This document shows positions 1 to 6,550 of a DNA stretch of 8,424 nt, piece by piece. The stretch comes from Clostridiaceae bacterium. Lineage in GTDB: Bacteria; Bacillota; Clostridia; Saccharofermentanales; Fastidiosipilaceae. The stretch spans positions 1-8,424 of the forward strand of contig JAAYZH010000168.1 of NCBI GenBank assembly GCA_012514965.1, written 5' to 3'. Made by a program: the position numbers and the translations under genes. Position 1 is the first letter of the stretch. The number at the start of each line of letters is the position of its first letter. The notes beneath the pieces are model-generated. The model made no database searches. It was not told the DNA's origin and was given only the letters and a program-made list of their open reading frames with translations.

Positions 1-1344
1 AGGTCGTTGCTTGAGCGCTATGGCTTGTGGGGATTTGACCCTGCCAAGATAGATCAAGTCCAACAGCTCAGGGATCTGGCGCAAGTCCCAGGTGTGAAAG
101 ACTACAGCTTGCGTTTTGCCGGTGAATTGACAGAGCCTGAGGTGTTGCGTAGGCAAGTCAGTCAGTTTGCCAAGTCGCGGGTAACGCTAGAGCTGTTTGG
201 AGAAATTTGGCAGCGAATACAGGATTTTCGCATGATGGGTAATTTTCTTGAACACTCTTCCGGCCTGCAAGATGCTATCGAAGGCGTCCGTGAATTTGTT
301 CCGGCGATTCCAGCTACTGCTGAACTGACGAAGCCTCTTCTTCGCTCAGGAGGTGTGAGCGCTTCGATGGGCACAGAGGTATCTTCCAACACGCTTCGAT
401 TCTCCGCTTTCCATATAAACAGGCATACAGAAAGTGACGTGGATGAGGAACCTGTCCTGAGTGAGGAAGAGATAGAAGCTCTGGACACAGGCTTGGGATA
501 TGTAGATGATATGGCATCTGATTTATCGGGTGTTTTCGGCCAAAGCGATGATTTTGAAATCAGTCTCACGGATGATGAAGGGGACTCTGATACTCAAAGC
601 AGGCTGATGTCCTTGCTGACAATGGTAAGTCAGGGGCTCGATGTCATGCAGTTTGAGGTTCCCTTCGTCCTCGAGAAGATTCTTTTTCAAGAATATGTCT
701 TGGCCCAGTTTTCATCTGCCGTGCGCGGACCCGCAGCATTCGAAAAAGAGGCGCAAAACTTCCAGACACTGAGCAGACAGAATATGTCAAAGCTCGATTT
801 TTCTGAAAAGTTCGAGGCTGAAATGATTCTTTTGGCCCAGAATCGTGCCTTTTCGGCTCGCTTGTTCGTCAACAGCACAATCGGGGCAACACGACTCGCG
901 ACACACTTCATGGCAGAAGTAAGCGACGCGTATCGCATGGGGCGTCATAAGGCGGCTGCAGCCAGCATTAGTGCCGCAATTGCGATCTTGAGCCTGGGTA
1001 CAGTTGTTCTGGAGCCCGCGTCCATTGCGTATTCTCTGGCTTTGGTAACAGCTGCCAAAAACATGCTGCTTGATCTGCGGCAGATTCTCGAGGGTCGAGG
1101 CGTTGCGCTGTACCCTGCAGCATCAAACCCCCTCTACCAGGTAAAAGTCTACTACATAGATTATTTGCGCATCCTGGGGCTCGTCTTACCCATAGACAAA
1201 CAAGCTGAAGTGGCTGCCGCAGTGATCATCAAGAATATCGGCCATTCTCCGGTGACAAGTATAGAACAGCAGTTGCGCTTGCATAACGGGGGACAGGTGA
1301 TTCCCTATGAACGGAGGTGGAGTTATGCAGTTTCCACAGACTAA
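1..1344 (+). CDS. DUF5702-like protein of a tad-type pilus cluster, 5' partial
   Basis: The reading frame is open from the first base, and no start with a ribosome binding site is visible, so the gene begins upstream; 447 residues are present. Seen: a Y-S-L-R-F stretch near residue 34; a strongly acidic, probably flexible stretch at about residues 146-197; a long alanine-rich hydrophobic segment at about 318-353; and a C-terminal motif with the sequence YYIDYLRILGLVLP at about 384-397. The order of an extracytoplasmic region, a hydrophobic A-rich segment and a Y-x-D-Y-L-R ending matches what I recall of the DUF5702 family, found in Clostridia beside TadE/TadF genes. Its biochemical role is not known. 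The stop overlaps the next gene, which starts at 1325, so translation is probably coupled. The family call rests on motif recall and context, not on a search. Confidence 0.65.
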   Translation, partial: RSLLERYGLWGFDPAKIDQVQQLRDLAQVPGVKDYSLRFAGELTEPEVLRRQVSQFAKSRVTLELFGEIWQRIQDFRMMGNFLEHSSGLQDAIEGVREFVPAIPATAELTKPLLRSGGVSASMGTEVSSNTLRFSAFHINRHTESDVDEEPVLSEEEIEALDTGLGYVDDMASDLSGVFGQSDDFEISLTDDEGDSDTQSRLMSLLTMVSQGLDVMQFEVPFVLEKILFQEYVLAQFSSAVRGPAAFEKEAQNFQTLSRQNMSKLDFSEKFEAEMILLAQNRAFSARLFVNSTIGATRLATHFMAEVSDAYRMGRHKAAAASISAAIAILSLGTVVLEPASIAYSLALVTAAKNMLLDLRQILEGRGVALYPAASNPLYQVKVYYIDYLRILGLVLPIDKQAEVAAAVIIKNIGHSPVTSIEQQLRLHNGGQVIPYERRWSYAVSTD

Positions 1345-1519
1345 CGAGAAAGGTTCCCTGACCTTGGAAGCTGCTCTTGTTCTCCCTCCTGTTCTAGCTT
1401 ACGTGGCTTTACTCTTTGCCCTATCGCTTAGTCTGCGGGCTGATATGATCTGGCAGGAAGCAGCCTGGTCTGCAATTCAGGAAGTATCTTTGGGTCTGGC
1501 CTTGTTGCAGAATGATTAA
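1325..1519 (+). CDS. TadE-like pseudopilin N-terminal fragment, 64 aa
   Basis: The ATG at 1325 is chosen over the in-frame ATG at 1307 because GGAGGTGG at 1313-1320 sits at the right distance in front of it. The product has a short polar head, then K-G-S-L-T-L-E-A-A-L-V-L-P and a single hydrophobic helix (about residues 11-36). This is a type IV pilin-like class III signal: predicted prepilin peptidase cleavage after Gly10, with Glu15 at +5. TadE/TadF pseudopilins start this way. The frame ends at TAA 1517-1519, but the same frame is open again immediately afterwards as far as 2272, so this is probably the front piece of a longer gene. A 64-residue product could still be made, processed and inserted in the membrane as a small pilin-like peptide; that is inference. 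Confidence 0.6.
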   Translation: MQFPQTNEKGSLTLEAALVLPPVLAYVALLFALSLSLRADMIWQEAAWSAIQEVSLGLALLQND

Positions 1520-1651
1520 TACAGCCAAAAAATTGAAAGCTTTGATCTAAAGGAAATCGGTTTACAATTCCTCACAGATGGTATAAGCGGAAAAAGTTTA
1601 CAGAATCGACAAATATACTGGTTTAAGCAAAACAGCAAGAATTCCAAGCTA

Positions 1652-2272
1652 ATGGGCTATTTCATCCAAGAGCCCTATGGCTTTATCTACAGGTCAGAAG
1701 ACAAGGGTGATCTGTATTACAGCTACTCGTATCGTCTCCCCATGGCACCAGGAGATGTCGAGCGCAGCTTCCGGCTCCCGTTGCCCTACTGGGGCGGCTA
1801 TGATTCACAGAATGAAAAACTCTTTAAGGATGAGGGAGCGTCCGGAGAACTGAGCAACATTTGGTCCGAACACGTGTTCGCCAGAGGGCAATATTTTCGT
1901 GAGCTGGAGGGGGCAAATTTGCCGGCGAAGTTTCCGGTAATAGCCTATTTTGGGGATGGAACCGCAAAAAGTATCAAGAGCATCGATTTAACCGCTCCCA
2001 CGTACCAAGACGCGGCTGCGCTGATTGCTCAAGTGCGAGAGCATGCTGACAAACTGGCAAATTACGACGGTACTGAGAATTTTGGTTCTGCCAATATCAA
2101 TGTGCGAGCATCTGAGATTACGAAGCGGGTGCTCCACCTTGTGATACCCGAAAATAGCAGCCAGGACCAGCTGGCGATTCTGACAGCTGAAAAAGTCAGA
2201 ATGCAAAGTCAGGGAATACTCCTGGAATGGGTGAGCAGAGGTGTAAGTACGAAATATGGCAATGAGGATTAA
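1652..2272 (+). CDS. CdiA-type endonuclease toxin-like domain (3' part of the split TadE-like gene)
   Basis: Counted in the full frame from 1325, residues 186-222 carry A-R-G-Q-Y-F-R-E-L-E-G-A-N-L-P, then F-P-V-I, then S-I-K-S-I-D-L. Later come an E-I-T-K-R-V-L-H-L-V-I-P segment and a C-terminal G-I-L-L-E-W strand. From memory, the R-G-x-x-x-E...N-L-P-x-x-F-P-V-I-D...S-I-K-S-I-D-L pattern marks the endonuclease toxin/CdiA C-terminal tRNase-like domain, a PD-(D/E)xK-type fold at the ends of polymorphic toxins in Bacillota and Proteobacteria. The Asp I expect after V-I is Ala207 here, which may abolish activity. The first ATG (1652) lacks a Shine-Dalgarno sequence, so independent expression is doubtful. 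No immunity gene follows. The family call is from pattern recall, without a search. Confidence 0.5.
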   Translation: MGYFIQEPYGFIYRSEDKGDLYYSYSYRLPMAPGDVERSFRLPLPYWGGYDSQNEKLFKDEGASGELSNIWSEHVFARGQYFRELEGANLPAKFPVIAYFGDGTAKSIKSIDLTAPTYQDAAALIAQVREHADKLANYDGTENFGSANINVRASEITKRVLHLVIPENSSQDQLAILTAEKVRMQSQGILLEWVSRGVSTKYGNED

Positions 2273-2274
2273 GC

Positions 2275-2304
2275 TTCTTGCGTCTCGGATAGAGGTGCTA
2301 TAAT
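2275..2304 (+). promoter_or_regulatory. Sigma-A-type extended -10 promoter for yerC-secA
   Basis: A perfect TATAAT lies at 2299-2304, preceded by TGC at 2296-2298, which makes an extended -10 element. The -35 region is weak: TTGCGT at 2278-2283 gives a 15-base spacer, TTCTTG at 2275-2280 an 18-base spacer. Transcription would start near 2311, about 40 bases before the yerC ATG. The promoter begins right after the stop of the upstream gene, so yerC-secA is separate from the pilus-type cluster. Confidence 0.6.
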
Positions 2305-2349
2305 ATGAAACGGATCAAAAATCGATCAAATGCTTAGCACGGTGAAGTC

Positions 2350-2670
2350 ATGACGAAGGAACGTTTCCCTGATTCAGCAATGCGAACTCTTTTCGCTGCC
2401 ATTCTCGCACTCGAGACCGAGGCTGAATGTCAGGCTTTTTTTACGGATCTTTGCACCATGTCCGAGCTGAAGTCCCTTTCGCAGAGGTTGATGGTTGCCG
2501 CGCTATTGCGGCAACAACGTACTTATGGCGAGATCACCGAGGCCACAGGTGTTTCCGCAGCCACAATCAGTCGGGTAAGCCGTGCCATGAATTACGGCGA
2601 AGAAGGTTATCAACTCATTCTAGATCGTCTTGTCGGCTGCGAAGTCGAGAAGGATGCAGAAATAAAATAA
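2350..2670 (+). CDS. yerC: YerC/YecD-type TrpR-family DNA-binding protein
   Basis: This is a 106-residue protein, the normal size for the YerC/YecD branch of the Trp repressor family. Residues 36-56 (T-M-S-E-L-K-S-L-S-Q-R-L-M-V-A-A-L-L) form the conserved amphipathic helix region. Residues 59-80 (T-Y-G-E-I-T-E-A-T-G-V-S-A-A-T-I-S-R-V) are a clear helix-turn-helix with the T-I-S-R recognition helix typical of TrpR-like proteins. Family knowledge: YerC members are predicted small transcription factors, and tryptophan binding has not been established for them. The ATG at 2350 has only a weak, close GGTGA (2341-2345). The gene lies 24 bases upstream of secA on the same strand with no terminator between, so the two are probably co-transcribed from the promoter at about 2275-2304. 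Its presence near trpE may be coincidence. Confidence 0.85.
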   Translation: MTKERFPDSAMRTLFAAILALETEAECQAFFTDLCTMSELKSLSQRLMVAALLRQQRTYGEITEATGVSAATISRVSRAMNYGEEGYQLILDRLVGCEVEKDAEIK

Positions 2671-2694
2671 TGAAGACAACAGGAGCAATCTCAC

Positions 2695-5580
2695 ATGGGT
2701 CTATTTGACAAAATCTTCGGTACGTACAGTGATCGCGAGATCAAACGCATCGAACCTATCATGAATAAGGTCTTAGAGCTCGAAGAATCGTTTTCGAGCA
2801 AGAGCGAGGCTGAAATGCGCGGCATGACAGCGATCCTCAAGCAACGTTATCAAGACGGTGAAACGCTGGATAATTTATTGCCTGAGGCTTTTGCTACAGT
2901 TCGTGAGGCCGCCTGGCGCGTCTTGGACATGAAGCATTACCCGGTGCAGATCATCGGCGGAATCGTCCTGCACCAGGGCCGTATCGCTGAGATGAAGACC
3001 GGTGAAGGCAAGACGCTGATGGCAACATTGCCGGTATATCTCAACGCCTTGAGCGGCAATGGGGTCCACGTAGTTACAGTCAATGACTACCTGGCCAAAC
3101 GCGACAGCGAATGGATGGGTAAGATTTACCGCTACCTTGGTATGAGCGTCGGTCTTATCGTTCATGACATGGATAAATCCGAACGCCGCAAGGCTTATGC
3201 CAGCGACATAACCTATGGTACAAATAACGAGTATGGCTTCGATTACTTGCGTGATAACATGGTCAACTTCAAAGAGCAGATGGTGCAGCGGCCGCTAAAC
3301 TACGCGATTGTTGACGAAGTTGACTCAATCTTGATTGATGAAGCCAGGACGCCGCTGATCATTTCGGGTATGGGCGGAGATTCGAGCGAAATGTACGGCA
3401 GGGCAGATGCCTTTGTCCGTACCTTGCGCGCTTTTGTCATCGCCGAAATGGACGATAAAGAAGAAGCAGATTCCGTAGCCGGTGACTCTGATTACATCGT
3501 GGACGAAAAGGCGAAAACCGCCGTTCTGACTCAACATGGCATACAACGCGCCGAGCGTTACTTCCATATCGACAATCTCTCGGATGAGAACAACTTCGAG
3601 CTGCAACATTACATCAATAATGCGCTCAAGGCTCACGGCACTATGCATCTTGACGAGCAATACATTGTGAAAGACGGCGAAGTCGTCATCGTCGATGACT
3701 TTACGGGTCGCCTGATGATAGGCCGCCGCTATTCGGATGGGTTGCACCAAGCCATCGAGGCAAAAGAAGGTGTAAAGGTCGAGCACGAAAGCAAGACTTT
3801 GGCCACCATTACGTTCCAGAATTACTTCCGCATGTACAAGAAACTCTCGGGTATGACAGGTACTGCCTTAACCGAAGAAGAAGAATTCAGAAGTATTTAC
3901 AGACTTGACGTGATTGTTGTCCCGACAAACAAGCCGATGATCCGTATGGACGAACCCGACGCCGTCTATAAGTCTGAGCAAGGCAAGATGCGCGCAGTTG
4001 TGGAAGAAGTGAAAGCGGCAAACGCCAAAGGCCAGCCTGTCCTGATTGGTACGGTATCTGTCGATAAATCTGAGAAGATAAGCAGCTTATTCAGGAAAAA
4101 CGGTATCAAACACAATATTTTGAATGCCAAACAGCATCAACGTGAAGCGGAGATCGTAGCGCAAGCCGGACGCTTTGGCTCGGTGACAATTGCGACGAAC
4201 ATGGCCGGCCGCGGTACGGACATTATCCTGGGTGGTAACTCGGAGTACATGGCTCGCCAGGCTATGCGGGAAGAAGGGTACGACGAGGATCTTATTGAGT
4301 CATCGACAGCCTTCAATGAGACCAGCGACACGGTAATCCTCGAAGCTCGCGAGAAGTTCCACAATCTTGAAAAGAAATATAGACTGCAAACCGATGCCGA
4401 GAAGCTGAAGGTAGTCGAAGCCGGGGGTCTCTATATCGTCGGTACGGAACGCCATGAATCACGTCGTATCGATAACCAGCTGCGCGGCCGTTCCGGACGT
4501 CAAGGTGACATCGGCAAGAGCAAGTTCTACCTCTCGCTGGATGACGACTTGATGCGCCAATTTGGCGGCGACCGCATGAACAATCTGTTTGCGACGCTGG
4601 GTGTGGATGATGATATGGAGATTCAGCACAAGATGCTGTCAAATGCTATCGAGTCCGCTCAGAAGAAAGTGGAAGGCCGCAACTTCGGCATTCGTAAGAA
4701 CGTCCTTGAGTATGATGATGTCATGAATCAGCAGCGCGAGGTAATTTATGCCCAGCGCCGCGAAGTCCTGGAAGGTAAGGACTTGAGAGATATCTTCGAA
4801 GACTATATCCGTAGCACGATTGAAGAAATTGTCCGCGATTTCAGCCATGGCTGGGAGAGCTCGCGTGAATGGGATACCCTGGGTCTCAAAGCCAGACTAA
4901 TGGATGTCACCGGCGAGCTGCCAATCTTCGCTACGCTTTCTGAGATGATTGAAGCAGGAGTCGATGCCGCAGAGCTGATTGTCGATGTCCAGGATCAAGC
5001 GATCAGCAAATACCATGGTCGCGAAGCGGAGCTTGGCGGACCGGAAATTATGCATGAAGCAGAGCGAGTTGTCATGTTGCGGACCGTCGACAATAAGTGG
5101 ATGGATCACATCGACGCCATGGACACGCTTAAGAACACGATCGGCATGCGTTCCATCGCTCAACATGATCCGGTGGTGGAATATCGTCGGGAAGGTTTCG
5201 AGATGTTTACGGAGATGACAAGCTCGATCGCTGAAGAGTGTGCCAAGCTGATCCTTCGCGCACAATTCGTGACCAATCAGCCTCCCAAGCGCCAGGAAGC
5301 CCCGCAAGAACTTGAAGAGAAAAAGGAAGAGGCATCAGCGATGCACGCAGCCCAGGCTGAAGCCCAGGCCAAAGCCAAGGCCCAGGCTCAAGCCCAAGCT
5401 CAAGCGAAAACTGCTCCGGCTCGTAACGTAGGGCCGGCTTTGCCTAAACCGGCTCAAGCCCATCGGCCCGCTGAGCGAAACATAGAGCCGGCAAGCCGAG
5501 ACAAAGACAAAGTAGGCCGCAACGATCCTTGCCCGTGCGGAAGCGGCAAGAAGTACAAGAATTGCCACGGTAAAGCATAA
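2695..5580 (+). CDS. secA: Preprotein translocase ATPase SecA
   Basis: SecA is the cytoplasmic motor that binds SecYEG and drives preproteins across the membrane by ATP hydrolysis. The 961 residues carry the complete set of landmarks. Walker A M-K-T-G-E-G-K-T is at 100-107 and DEVD (Walker B) at 207-210. The preprotein cross-linking domain spans about 226-370, and T-G-T-A is at 388-391. NBD2 has N-M-A-G-R-G-T-D at 502-509 and the arginine-finger segment [13 protein letters not shown] at 591-603. The helical scaffold/IRA1 region includes M-D-H-I-D-A-M-D from 803. An insertion of about 60 residues in NBD2 (about 516-575) is of the kind seen in many Clostridia. The tail is an alanine/glutamine-rich linker (about 885-906) followed by the zinc site C946, C948, C957, H958, which in characterised SecAs contacts SecB or ribosomes/lipid. 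AGGAG at 2681-2685 sets the start. An intrinsic terminator follows at 5593-5626. Confidence 0.98.
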   Translation: MGLFDKIFGTYSDREIKRIEPIMNKVLELEESFSSKSEAEMRGMTAILKQRYQDGETLDNLLPEAFATVREAAWRVLDMKHYPVQIIGGIVLHQGRIAEMKTGEGKTLMATLPVYLNALSGNGVHVVTVNDYLAKRDSEWMGKIYRYLGMSVGLIVHDMDKSERRKAYASDITYGTNNEYGFDYLRDNMVNFKEQMVQRPLNYAIVDEVDSILIDEARTPLIISGMGGDSSEMYGRADAFVRTLRAFVIAEMDDKEEADSVAGDSDYIVDEKAKTAVLTQHGIQRAERYFHIDNLSDENNFELQHYINNALKAHGTMHLDEQYIVKDGEVVIVDDFTGRLMIGRRYSDGLHQAIEAKEGVKVEHESKTLATITFQNYFRMYKKLSGMTGTALTEEEEFRSIYRLDVIVVPTNKPMIRMDEPDAVYKSEQGKMRAVVEEVKAANAKGQPVLIGTVSVDKSEKISSLFRKNGIKHNILNAKQHQREAEIVAQAGRFGSVTIATNMAGRGTDIILGGNSEYMARQAMREEGYDEDLIESSTAFNETSDTVILEAREKFHNLEKKYRLQTDAEKLKVVEAGGLYIVGTERHESRRIDNQLRGRSGRQGDIGKSKFYLSLDDDLMRQFGGDRMNNLFATLGVDDDMEIQHKMLSNAIESAQKKVEGRNFGIRKNVLEYDDVMNQQREVIYAQRREVLEGKDLRDIFEDYIRSTIEEIVRDFSHGWESSREWDTLGLKARLMDVTGELPIFATLSEMIEAGVDAAELIVDVQDQAISKYHGREAELGGPEIMHEAERVVMLRTVDNKWMDHIDAMDTLKNTIGMRSIAQHDPVVEYRREGFEMFTEMTSSIAEECAKLILRAQFVTNQPPKRQEAPQELEEKKEEASAMHAAQAEAQAKAKAQAQAQAQAKTAPARNVGPALPKPAQAHRPAERNIEPASRDKDKVGRNDPCPCGSGKKYKNCHGKA

Positions 5581-5592
5581 AACAGACGACAC

Positions 5593-5626
5593 TTCCTTTT
5601 GTCCGCCAGGGCAGAGGGAATTTTTT
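5593..5626 (+). terminator. Intrinsic terminator after secA
   Basis: A 12-pair hairpin has left arm 5593-5604, a GCCA loop at 5605-5608 and right arm 5609-5620. Three of the pairs are G-U, and the hairpin is followed directly by six T (5621-5626). It lies 12 bases after the secA stop, so it ends the yerC-secA unit and separates it from ssrA. The G-U pairs mean it would be weaker on the opposite strand. Confidence 0.85.
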
Positions 5627-5681
5627 AGAGGGGAATCGCTCGAGTCTTATCCAGCATGTTGGTCAAAATGTGTCGTGTGAA

Positions 5682-5710
5682 TTGCTTTTTAGGGACAGAG
5701 CACTTATAAT
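5682..5710 (+). promoter_or_regulatory. Sigma-A-type promoter for ssrA
   Basis: The -10 box is a perfect TATAAT at 5705-5710, with TTGCTT at 5682-5687 as a partial -35 and a 17-base spacer. Transcription would start near 5717, giving a 5' leader of about 27 bases before the mature tmRNA end at 5744. RNase P would be expected to remove that leader. The stretch between the secA terminator and this promoter shows nothing else recognisable. Confidence 0.65.
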
Positions 5711-5743
5711 TATAGATCGGTGATACATCATCGAAATGGATTT

Positions 5744-6123
5744 GGGGACGTACTGGTTTCGACAGGGTCGTTGCACCTTATCCAGCGGGTAGTGGATGTC
5801 CGTTGGCCACTTAAAAAATCGGGCACTTAAAGTAATTGCTAATAACGATTACGCTTTAGCTGCTGCTTAAACCAGCAACTACGTAGCCCCGAGGATCTGT
5901 AGTCGGATCAGCTGCGCCAGTTTCAGACCTTGCCTGAGGGAGGTTAATCAGGAAAACGCCTAATCCTAAGCTTTGCGGACCAAGGTGTATTTATGAAGCT
6001 ACCGGAGTGTCTGCCTGTCAGGCGGCGAAGATACGAGGGGAATACTCTGTAGACTGACTGCACCCGGAGAAGGATTTGGGAATATGGTTTTGGACAGGAG
6101 TTCGATTCTCCTCGTCTCCACCA
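5744..6123 (+). ncRNA. ssrA: Transfer-messenger RNA (tmRNA)
   Basis: tmRNA with SmpB rescues ribosomes stalled on broken messages and adds a degradation tag. Its acceptor stem pairs GGGGACG (5744-5750) with CGTCTCC (6113-6119), followed by discriminator A6120 and an encoded CCA (6121-6123). The T arm has stem AGGAG/CTCCT (6096-6100/6108-6112) around loop TTCGATT (6101-6107). The 5' segment continues with the conserved TGGTTTCGACAG. The tag frame starts at GCT 5838 and stops at TAA 5868-5870, encoding A-N-N-D-Y-A-L-A-A-A. With the alanine carried by the tmRNA, this makes an 11-residue tag ending in a Clp-type A-L-A-A-A signal. The central part should form the usual pseudoknots, which I did not fold in detail. 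The 380-base length is typical of one-piece tmRNA. Confidence 0.97.
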
Positions 6124-6128
6124 ACCAC

Positions 6129-6158
6129 CCCCGCAAACGTTGATTTGCGGGGTTTTTT
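6129..6158 (+). terminator. Intrinsic terminator after ssrA
   Basis: CCCCGCAAA (6129-6137) pairs perfectly with TTTGCGGGG (6144-6152) around a 6-base loop, followed by six T (6153-6158). It begins five bases after the tmRNA CCA end and isolates ssrA from the trp operon. Confidence 0.95.
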
Positions 6159-6201
6159 ATTCTGCTTAGGTAATTGTCCTTTGGCCGTTGAAAAAAAATG
6201 A

Positions 6202-6231
6202 TTGACTACACTTACATTGCCGTGCTATTCT
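6202..6231 (+). promoter_or_regulatory. Sigma-A-type promoter of the trp operon
   Basis: TTGACT (6202-6207) and TATTCT (6226-6231) are separated by 18 bases, with TGC (6223-6225) forming an extended -10 element. The predicted start near 6238 lies about 25 bases before the base of T-box Stem I. That fits a leader transcript of roughly 310 bases in front of trpE. Confidence 0.75.
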
Positions 6232-6262
6232 CAGCAAAATTAAATAAAAGCTAAACCGATGA

Positions 6263-6529
6263 AGTGAAGATAAAGGCAAGTCGTGCACATACAGAGAGCC
6301 GGGACGCTGAGAAGCCGGCAGAACGCAGTTTGCTAAATGGATCACTGAGGGCGCAGTCAAAGGCAGAGATTGCCGAGTATTCTGCGACGTAGGGCACGCG
6401 TCAGCTGCCGGGGATATGCTTGTATCCCGACGAGAGCGAAAGCATCTGCTTCGAACTGAGGTGGCACCGCGGATTTTGATTATGAGATCCGTCCTTGACA
6501 GACAAACGTCTGCTTGGGCGGATTTTTTT
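6263..6529 (+). promoter_or_regulatory. Tryptophan T-box riboswitch leader of trpE
   Basis: This is a complete transcriptional T-box. Stem I closes by AGTGA (6263-6267) with TCACT (6342-6346). Its distal part contains GCCGG (6298-6302) paired with CCGGC (6315-6319). The specifier codon is TGG (6338-6340), followed by the usual purine A6341, which would read the tRNA-Trp anticodon. A Stem IIA/B-type pseudoknot is visible: GACG 6386-6389 with CGTC 6399-6402, and GGCA 6393-6396 with TGCC 6406-6409. Stem III is GGGATA/TATCCC (6411-6416/6423-6428). The T-box sequence lies at 6454-6472 with bulge UGGC, complementary to the GCCA end expected for tRNA-Trp. The antiterminator helix CGGAT (6470-6474) with ATCCG (6487-6491) competes with the terminator. 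Uncharged tRNA-Trp should favour readthrough into trpE. Confidence 0.95.
6487..6529 (+). terminator. T-box-controlled terminator of the trp leader
   Basis: ATCCGTCC (6487-6494) pairs with GGGCGGAT (6516-6523). An upper stem CAGAC/GTCTG (6499-6503/6508-6512) has an AAAC loop, and a T tract runs 6523-6529. The left arm is the same sequence needed for the antiterminator, so the two structures exclude each other. The tract ends five bases before the trpE ribosome binding site. Confidence 0.92.
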
Positions 6530-6550
6530 AGTCGAAGGAGGGTGGTCACA

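Larger units (their letters stand above)
1325..2272 (+). pseudogene. TadE-anchored protein with CdiA-type endonuclease-like C-terminus, interrupted by one in-frame TAA
   Basis: Read in one frame, 1325-2272 would encode 315 positions with a single stop at codon 65 (TAA, 1517-1519). Codons 66-315 contain no further stop and no frameshift. The stretch from 1520 to 1651 has no ATG, GTG or TTG start in this frame, and the ATG at 1652 has no ribosome binding site. The downstream part is therefore unlikely to be an independent gene. The simplest reading is a recent nonsense change, for example CAA or GAA to TAA, in a gene encoding an N-terminal class III signal/TM helix and a C-terminal nuclease-like domain. 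A base error in the assembly or translational readthrough are alternatives. The gene overlaps the upstream DUF5702-like gene by 20 bases and closes that cluster. Confidence 0.6.

Noticed and set aside
1307..1324. Earlier ATG start for the TadE-like gene
   Set aside because: Those codons consist of the ribosome binding site that serves the ATG at 1325; no Shine-Dalgarno sequence precedes 1307.
2427..2708. 93-residue + strand frame overlapping yerC and the secA start
   Set aside because: It is an alternative frame of yerC with no family resemblance; yerC in the other frame is a clear TrpR-family protein.
3325..3786. 153-residue minus-strand frame inside secA
   Set aside because: It is a shadow of the highly conserved secA coding strand, with no ribosome binding site or domain signal.
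5580..5743. Possible small gene or extra RNA between secA and ssrA
   Set aside because: The stretch is explained by the secA terminator and the ssrA promoter; no convincing open frame with a start and ribosome binding site was seen.
6416..6550. N-terminal extension of TrpE from an upstream in-frame start
   Set aside because: It would translate T-box Stem III, the antiterminator and the terminator. The ATG at 6551 has an ideal ribosome binding site and gives the normal TrpE length.
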